This document shows positions 58,724-64,000 of a stretch of 64,000 nucleotides of DNA, piece after piece. Position numbers and translations under genes: made by a program. Below the pieces are notes generated by a model. That model did not search any database and was not told the DNA's origin. It saw only the letters and a list, made by a program, of their open reading frames with translations. The stretch covers positions 3,277,501 through 3,341,500 of the forward strand of contig NZ_CP035417.1 in NCBI RefSeq assembly GCF_004123675.1. Reading direction: 5' to 3'. This DNA is from Leisingera sp. NJS204. Its GTDB lineage: Bacteria; Pseudomonadota; Alphaproteobacteria; Rhodobacterales; Rhodobacteraceae. Numbering within the stretch: the first letter of the stretch is position 1; each line of letters begins with the position of its first letter.

Positions 58724-61700
58724 TCAATTGGAGACGTAGCCCGCCACCACCTGCAATAGCTTGAATGCCGTAGAAGCGTCATTTTCCACCACTGCCAGGA
58801 ATTCTTCTTCGCCGATCCGCAGGCAGCTGAGGTCCGTCGCCGCAATCATGCTCAGCGCCCGGGCTTCATGCCGGATCAGACCCAGTTCCCCCACCAGCCG
58901 CCCGGGGCCAACCGTGGTAATCAGCCGGTCCTCGCCGCCGGGCTGCGGCAAGAAAAGCTCTGCCTCGCCTTCAAGGATCATATACGCCCCGTCCGATGCT
59001 TCATCATCCTTCAGGAACACCACCTCGCCCGCCTTGGCATCATACCAGCGGGCGCCAAAGGCCAGAAGACGAAGCTGGCGGCGGTTCAAGCCGGAGAACA
59101 GTTCAGTCTGTTCCAGTGCCCTCAGCTTGCGGGCCAGGTCCTGGCTGGCCGCCCCGTCGCCCGCTGCCGCGGCCTGCGCCTCGTCGCTGACCAGACGGCC
59201 CTGGCGCAGTTCAAAGAAGACGTCAAAGACATCCGGACTTTGGAAGCTTGGGGCAAGATAGATCAGCGTGGTGCCGGGCAACAGCTTTCGCAGGTTCTTA
59301 TGCACCGCGACCCGGGTGTCCTGATCATAGCTTGCCATCGCGGAATCGAGGATCAGGATATCCGGTTTCTTGATTGTGGCCCGGCAAAAGGCCAGCGGCT
59401 CGGCAAAGCTGGCGGCCAGCCCCTGCCCGCCCACCGCAATCGGCATGTCAAAGATCAGCTCCACCACCTGGTCACGCAAGCCTTCGCGCACCATCAGTTC
59501 GGAAACCAGTTTGCGCACCTCATCGCCCTTGGCCCCGGCAGCGTCCGATATTTTGCCAAACAGAGCATTTTCCAGAACCGTCAGCGTGGGGGCGATGGCC
59601 TCTTCTGCAAACGGCACAAAGCCCGCGCCCAAAGCTTTTAGCAAGCTTTGCCCGTGGCTGCGGCGAAAGCCTAGGATCCGCTCTTTCATTTCCTCTTCAA
59701 AGGCCGGGCCGATCTGTTCCGCCGAGATGGTGAAAGGCACGATCAGCAGCTGCGCCAGCTCCTCACGGCTGAGCGCCGCCGCATTGACGGTACCGGGCCG
59801 GTCGACCAGCGACAGTGCCGTTTCATAGGCGCCCACATCCAATCCCAACTTGCGGAACAGCGGGTGGCCAGTGCCATCCATGCCGAAGATCTGCCGCAGC
59901 ATCTCCACCACATCACGGGTCAGCGCCACCAGCCCTTCGTCCAGCCCCAGCTGCTTGAGCTGGTCGAGAAATTCCGCATGACCATGCAAGACCTCGCCGG
60001 TCATGGCCTGCTGCGAGGCTGCAAACAGCAGGTTTTCCGCAACCGGCAGCGCCGGGTTGTATGCTTCTGGTTCCAGAAAATGCACGTGCACATCCAGACC
60101 GGCGTCCAGAATGGCCTTGCGCACCGACGCGCGCAATCCGACCAGCCGCTCCGCCAGATCCGGGTGGGCGGGTGCCTCGAAACACTGTTCGATACCCCGG
60201 CGGAACAGGGCGGTATCGGATCCGATCCCCTCAACCAGCTGCAGCCACCAGCTCCGCAGTTCCGCCTCGTTGGAAAAACCAGCCAGTTTGGGATCAAGCC
60301 AGGGCGCATCAAAGGGATCCGGGCTGTTGCCCGCGCGTTTGGCTATTTCCAGCTGTTGCAAGTTGTGGGCCGCGCCCAACGGGCGCAGCCGCATTGGCAT
60401 CATCACATTGTCGCCAAAAGATCCCTTAAACAGAACCGGCCGCGAGGTGGCATAGCCGATCCGCGCTGCCACCGTTGCCTGGTGCAGCCCGCTGAGGTTC
60501 TGATCGGCCACCGTCACCGTCCCTGTTGCGGGCAGGATTTCCCGCGTCAGCAGTTCCGCCAGGGCCCGGCGGTCTTCTTCGGAGGGGGCCGCAATACCGA
60601 TGACCTGCCCTGCGGGGAAGGTTGCGCTCAGCTCCTCCAGCACCGGATTACCATCCGTGTCACGCACATTGATCGCATCCAGGACCACATCTCCGCGCAG
60701 GCGCTCCAGCTCCTCCGGCTCGCCGACCAGCAGTTTTTCATCCACCATGCCCTGCGGTGCAAAGCGCTCCAGGATCACGTCCCAGCGCAACCCCATGTCC
60801 TGAGTCTGGTTGTAATAGGTCAGCAATTCTTTCCAGGGCGACGCCAGATCCTTGTAAGCGGCAAGCGCCGCCACCAATGCGCCCAATGAGACTTTGCCCT
60901 GCAGCACCAGAAAGCCGCCGACGGCATAAAAGAAAAACGGCGTCAGCTGGGTGATGAAGTTGTTGAGAAACTTCATGAAGAATTTTTTCTGGTAGATCTC
61001 GAAGCGGATGTCATACAGCCGCCCCAGCCGCGCCGTGATGATCGCCATCCGGTAGCGCCAGCCGCCATTGATCCGCAGCGTCGCAGCACCCGCGGCGCTT
61101 TCGCCGATCTCAGTCGCCAGCGCCCGCACCTGTTTGATGCGTTTCTTGTTCAGCAGGTTGATCTGCCGTTGCAGCATCGGGATCAGCCAGCCTTGCAAAG
61201 GAATGAGCGCGATGGCTGCCATTCCGAACCAGAAATTCTGCAGGAAAAGGAAAAACAGGATGGTCAGCATCTGCCCGGCTTGCAGCACCGGCTGGCTGAC
61301 CGCATCCCCCATCAGCCCGCCCATCGGCTCGGATTCCGAAGTTACCATGGACACCAGCTCGCCCTGGCTGACCCGTTCAAAATATGGTTGCGGAAAGCGC
61401 AGCACCCGGGCAATCAGCTGATAACGGAAGCGGCGCAGCATCCGCTCGGCCAGCACCCCCTTCATGGTGTTGATGCGCATTTTCAGCAGGCCGTGGCACA
61501 GCACCGCCAACAAAAAGCCGCCGCACAGAATCCACAGGAAGGTCAGCTGATCAAAGCTTTGCCCCATCAGGGTTATAGTGGAGGTCTCAGCGCCGATTGC
61601 ATCATTGATGATCCGTTTCGGCAGCTCCAGCGTCAGGTAAAGAAGCGGGAACAGGCAGGCCGTGACCAGCAGCAGCACCAGCTGGTCGCGTTTCGAGTAC

Positions 61701-61900
61701 TTCCAAATGAAACGGAACAAAGAGCGTTCGATGGGGAAAGCTCCATAATTGGCGGCTTCGGATGTGGTCTGCCTTATGGGTAGCGCGGTTTGGCAGGAAC
61801 AGGCAATGGGCAGAAGACCGCCTTGTCCCGTTGCGGCACCCTGCCGGCGCGGCATTTGCCAGACGGCGAAAAATCCGTAAGGTTCCAGCGAGGTATCCAT
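58724..61900 (-). CDS. ABC transporter-like protein with degenerate ATPase motifs and C-terminal cyclic-nucleotide-binding domain
   Basis: A 1058-residue protein from ATG 61900 (MDTSLEPYGFF; the exact start is uncertain). Domains in order: an N-terminal region of about 60 residues without similarity; an exporter-type six-span membrane domain (RFIWKYSKRDQLVLLLV to GLRWDVILERFAPQG); an ABC-like fold from about residue 410; and a C-terminal domain of about 120 residues like the Crp/cNMP-binding fold (ELFSGLNRRQLRLLAFGARW and GPGRLVGELGLIRHEARAL). The nucleotide motifs are broken: Walker A is GIAAPSEEDRRAL, with no Lys-Ser/Thr; the signature is VGGQGLAASFAEPLAF; Walker B ends LILDSAMASYD, with Ser in place of Glu; the switch His is lost (YLAPSFQS). 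A 300-residue insert separates the A-loop half from the signature. It probably does not hydrolyse ATP as ordinary exporters do. Confidence 0.85.
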   Translation of the reverse strand: MDTSLEPYGFFAVWQMPRRQGAATGQGGLLPIACSCQTALPIRQTTSEAANYGAFPIERSLFRFIWKYSKRDQLVLLLVTACLFPLLYLTLELPKRIINDAIGAETSTITLMGQSFDQLTFLWILCGGFLLAVLCHGLLKMRINTMKGVLAERMLRRFRYQLIARVLRFPQPYFERVSQGELVSMVTSESEPMGGLMGDAVSQPVLQAGQMLTILFFLFLQNFWFGMAAIALIPLQGWLIPMLQRQINLLNKKRIKQVRALATEIGESAAGAATLRINGGWRYRMAIITARLGRLYDIRFEIYQKKFFMKFLNNFITQLTPFFFYAVGGFLVLQGKVSLGALVAALAAYKDLASPWKELLTYYNQTQDMGLRWDVILERFAPQGMVDEKLLVGEPEELERLRGDVVLDAINVRDTDGNPVLEELSATFPAGQVIGIAAPSEEDRRALAELLTREILPATGTVTVADQNLSGLHQATVAARIGYATSRPVLFKGSFGDNVMMPMRLRPLGAAHNLQQLEIAKRAGNSPDPFDAPWLDPKLAGFSNEAELRSWWLQLVEGIGSDTALFRRGIEQCFEAPAHPDLAERLVGLRASVRKAILDAGLDVHVHFLEPEAYNPALPVAENLLFAASQQAMTGEVLHGHAEFLDQLKQLGLDEGLVALTRDVVEMLRQIFGMDGTGHPLFRKLGLDVGAYETALSLVDRPGTVNAAALSREELAQLLIVPFTISAEQIGPAFEEEMKERILGFRRSHGQSLLKALGAGFVPFAEEAIAPTLTVLENALFGKISDAAGAKGDEVRKLVSELMVREGLRDQVVELIFDMPIAVGGQGLAASFAEPLAFCRATIKKPDILILDSAMASYDQDTRVAVHKNLRKLLPGTTLIYLAPSFQSPDVFDVFFELRQGRLVSDEAQAAAAGDGAASQDLARKLRALEQTELFSGLNRRQLRLLAFGARWYDAKAGEVVFLKDDEASDGAYMILEGEAELFLPQPGGEDRLITTVGPGRLVGELGLIRHEARALSMIAATDLSCLRIGEEEFLAVVENDASTAFKLLQVVAGYVSN

Positions 61901-61917
61901 GCTGGAGGTCAATAGGT

Positions 61918-62310
61918 TTGCCGGAATATGTCGGATCCGTTCTGCTGCTGCTCTGCGCGTTGCAGGTCAAACACCTGTTTGCCGACTTCTTTCTGCAAAC
62001 CCCCAAGATGCTGTCCGGCCGCTGCGCCTATGTCCATATGGGCCGTGCCCAGCATGCGGGTGTCCACGTGATCGGCTCAGCCATTGTCTACGCGTTGTTC
62101 AGCGCACCCGTGCCGTTCATCCTGGTGCTGGCGGCGCTGGAATGGGTCGTGCATTTTCACATCGACTTCGGCAAGGCCCGGTTTTCCGAGCGTAAAAAGC
62201 TGAACCCGCAGCAAGCGATGTTCTGGCAGGCCATGGGATCAGATCAGGCACTGCACCAGCTGACCTATATCGCCATGGCCTGGGCCTGGGTGAAATACGC
62301 GGCGATGTGA
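61918..62310 (+). CDS. DUF3307 family membrane protein
   Basis: A 130-residue inner-membrane protein. TTG 61918 is the start, with GGAGGT ten bases upstream; the frame open further upstream has no ribosome site. The DUF3307 hallmark is at the N-terminus: ALQVKHLFADFFLQTP. Three or four spans follow with ALEWVVHFHIDFGKAR and the terminal DQALHQLTYIAMAWAWVKY; the His residues are characteristic. The family's function is unknown. Divergent from the pseudo-ABC gene, sharing its short promoter region. Confidence 0.85.
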   Translation: MPEYVGSVLLLLCALQVKHLFADFFLQTPKMLSGRCAYVHMGRAQHAGVHVIGSAIVYALFSAPVPFILVLAALEWVVHFHIDFGKARFSERKKLNPQQAMFWQAMGSDQALHQLTYIAMAWAWVKYAAM

Positions 62311-62322
62311 AAAAACCGCGCG

Positions 62323-62370
62323 CTGGGGGCCAGCCCCCAGACCCCCGGAGTATTTTTGCAAAGATGAAAT
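62323..62370 (+). repeat. 3' intergenic hairpin element (copy 2)
   Basis: Hairpin CTGGGGGC-CA-GCCCCCAG (62323-62340) followed by ACCCCCGGAGTATTTTTG and a purine-rich tail. It follows the DUF3307 stop by 12 bases. Similar in layout and core to the element at 40638-40702. Confidence 0.6.
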
Positions 62371-62443
62371 TAAAGGGTGGTCCTCGTTCCCGCCAGTCTT
62401 GCGGGTCTTCCTTGCAGCAATGCTCCCGCCGCAGGCGGACTTT

Positions 62444-62902
62444 CTAAGGCACAACAGGCCTGTCCCGTTTGATCGTGCGCAACACCACATTGGTCTGGGC
62501 GCTGGCTACCGCTGGCAGGCGGAACAGGAAACCCTCCAGAAACCGGTTATAAGCATCCAGATCCGGCGCCAGAACCCGCAGGTGATAGTCGGACTGCCCC
62601 GTCGTTGCGTAACATTCCTGAACCAGCGGACTGCTCTCAACCGCGCGAATGAACTCCACCAGTTTGTCCGGATCGTGGCGGGTTAAATGCACATGCACGA
62701 TAGCCTGGAACCCCAGCCCCATTGCCGGTGCGTTCACCACCGCACCGTAACGTTCAATAATGCCCGCCTCCTCCAACGCCCGCACCCGGCGCCACAGGGC
62801 CGACGGCGACATGCCCACGGCCTCTGCCAGATCAGCGTTGGAAATGCGGGAGTCTTCCTGCAGCAAGGTGAGGATACGGGAATCGCGGTCGTCAAGCTTC
62901 AT
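62444..62902 (-). CDS. Lrp/AsnC-family transcriptional regulator
   Basis: A 152-residue regulator: N-terminal HTH (DSRISNADLAEAVGMSPSAL, then WRRVRALEEAGII) and the C-terminal RAM ligand-binding domain (IVHVHLTRHDPDKLVEFIRA, then TGQSDYHLRVLAPDLDAYN). The TGxxDYxL motif of RAM is present. Divergent from the indolepyruvate oxidoreductase gene, 145 bases away, which it probably controls in response to an amino acid; such pairs are common in Alphaproteobacteria. Confidence 0.92.
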   Translation of the reverse strand: MKLDDRDSRILTLLQEDSRISNADLAEAVGMSPSALWRRVRALEEAGIIERYGAVVNAPAMGLGFQAIVHVHLTRHDPDKLVEFIRAVESSPLVQECYATTGQSDYHLRVLAPDLDAYNRFLEGFLFRLPAVASAQTNVVLRTIKRDRPVVP

Positions 62903-63047
62903 GTTCCGGTCACTTTCTTCACCAGATAACTGTCATTCGGAAATTCTAACCATAAATTCCCACAAAAACAGTAACTCGGGCAAATCTTTTCAAACATTGT
63001 GGATTACTTTTCCGGAAAGCACATTTTCCGCGCAAGGACTCCCCGAG

Positions 63048-64000
63048 ATGACCAAGCTGAGCCACGATTTCCGCAGCTACAAGCTGGACGACCGGTACGA
63101 AATGACCCAGGGCCGGGTTTTCCTGACCGGCACTCAGGCTTTGGCCCGGATTATGCTTGATCAGGCGCGCCGCGATCAGGAAGCCGGCTTGAATACCGCG
63201 GGCTTTGTCTCAGGTTACCGCGGCTCGCCTTTGGGGGCAGTCGACCTGGAATTCTGGCGCGCCAAGGACCGGATGCAGGCAAACCGGATCAAGTTCATGC
63301 CAGCGGTGAACGAGGACCTTGGCGCCACAGCTGTCCTGGGTGCGCAGCAGGCCGTGCTGGACCCGCATTGCGAGGTCGAGGGTGTGTTTTCCATGTGGTA
63401 CGGCAAGGGGCCGGGCGTCGACCGCTCCGGCGATGCGCTGAAGCATGGAAACGCCTATGGCTCCTCCGCAAAAGGCGGTGTGCTGGTGGTGGCTGGTGAC
63501 GACCACGGCTGTGTCAGCTCCTCGATGCCGCATCAGTCGGATGTGGCATTCATGTCCTGGTTCATGCCGGTGCTGAACCCAGCAGATGTGTCGGAGTATC
63601 TGGCTTTTGGCGAATACGGCTTTGCCCTGTCGCGCTACTCCGGCACTTGGGTCGGCTTCAAGGCGGTGTCGGAAACCGTTGAGAGCGCGCGCTCGGTGGA
63701 CCTGCAGCCGGACCGTGAATTCATCTGCCCGGAGCTGGCGGATTACCCAGGCGGGCTGCATATCCGCCGCTCCGACCTGCCCTCTCCCGAGATTGAGACC
63801 CGCATTCACGCCAAGCTGGATGCCGTTCGCGCCTTTGCCGAGGCCAACCCGATCGACAAGCGGATTTACGACATCAAGGACGCGCGTTTTGGTTTTGTTT
63901 CCACCGGAAAGGGTCATCTTGATCTCATGGAAGCGCTGCGCCTTCTTGGGCTGGATGAGGCCGCCTGCCGCCGCCTGAAGATCGACATTTACAAAGTCGG
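63048..64000 (+). CDS. Indolepyruvate ferredoxin oxidoreductase, N-terminal part
   Basis: Gene runs off the window at base 64000. The visible 317 residues from ATG 63048 match the N-terminus of the large fused 2-oxoacid:ferredoxin oxidoreductase (usually about 1,140 residues) that converts aryl- or branched-chain 2-oxoacids to acyl-CoA with a thiamine-diphosphate and Fe-S cofactor set. Blocks: YEMTQGRVFLTGTQALARI, FVSGYRGSPLGAVDLEF, MWYGKGPGVDRSGDALKHGN and VVAGDDHGCVSSSMPHQSD. Probably induced or repressed by the divergent Lrp regulator. Confidence 0.93.
   Translation, partial: MTKLSHDFRSYKLDDRYEMTQGRVFLTGTQALARIMLDQARRDQEAGLNTAGFVSGYRGSPLGAVDLEFWRAKDRMQANRIKFMPAVNEDLGATAVLGAQQAVLDPHCEVEGVFSMWYGKGPGVDRSGDALKHGNAYGSSAKGGVLVVAGDDHGCVSSSMPHQSDVAFMSWFMPVLNPADVSEYLAFGEYGFALSRYSGTWVGFKAVSETVESARSVDLQPDREFICPELADYPGGLHIRRSDLPSPEIETRIHAKLDAVRAFAEANPIDKRIYDIKDARFGFVSTGKGHLDLMEALRLLGLDEAACRRLKIDIYKV

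Noticed and set aside
1-64000. tRNA, rRNA or riboswitch genes
   Set aside because: No T-loop GGTTCGAATCC-type motif with matching arms and no conserved rRNA blocks were found on reading through; a covariance search could still find a small RNA.

Overview
This 64 kb window looks like a chromosomal (or chromid) segment of a marine alphaproteobacterium of the Rhodobacteraceae (roseobacter group; Leisingera/Phaeobacter-like is my best guess). The reasons are the Irr regulator next to fabA-fabB-fabI, the RTX-repeat protein ending in a Hint domain, the high-GC coding style, and the aromatic-acid and Lrp/indolepyruvate oxidoreductase modules. No rRNA, tRNA or CRISPR array was seen. The assignment rests on remembered family resemblance, not on a search.

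Layout. 1-4063: the end of a branched-chain-amino-acid-type ABC permease, then a TfdB-like phenol hydroxylase, a hydroxyquinol 1,2-dioxygenase and a BKACE-family beta-keto acid cleavage enzyme, which together read as an aromatic uptake and ring-cleavage operon. 4194-7073: a large RTX/Hint secreted protein. 7.7-11.4 kb: two decayed IS5-family remnants.

About 8.4-29.5 kb is a coherent accessory island. It holds enoyl-CoA hydratase, two hydrolases, membrane proteins, a FadL-type porin, acyl-CoA dehydrogenase, a MalT-like LAL regulator, an aldehyde dehydrogenase running without a stop into a phasin, DUF445, PhaZ, a class II-like PhaC, a MaoC hydratase, a FadD-like ligase, and a DUF3604 / PpiC / HupE-UreJ exported trio. 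Poly-C/poly-G operator-like palindromes lie upstream of nearly every transcription unit of the island and nowhere else that I noticed, so I infer one regulon under the LAL regulator. The theme is uptake of a hydrophobic substrate, activation to CoA, partial beta-oxidation and storage as medium-chain-length PHA.

29.8-35.1 kb: a two-component system with an OFA-family MFS transporter. 35.2-39.0 kb: an IS481 remnant, a wrecked siderophore-ABC pseudogene, and an intact ExbB-ExbD-ExbD-TonB energiser. 39.6-42.5 kb: a radical SAM/SPASM enzyme, a phytanoyl-CoA dioxygenase-like protein and a divergent LysR. 42.5-45.7 kb: irr and fabA-fabB-fabI. 45.9-57.3 kb: FKBP, HAD dehalogenase, hydrolase, serine/threonine dehydratase, EEP nuclease-like protein, pcaD-hydrolase-pcaB, MFS, Zn-ADH and an enolase-superfamily protein. 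57.3-64 kb: a SqrR/BigR-like ArsR regulator, an FAH-family hydrolase, a pseudo-ABC transporter with a cyclic-nucleotide-binding tail, DUF3307, Lrp, and the start of indolepyruvate ferredoxin oxidoreductase.
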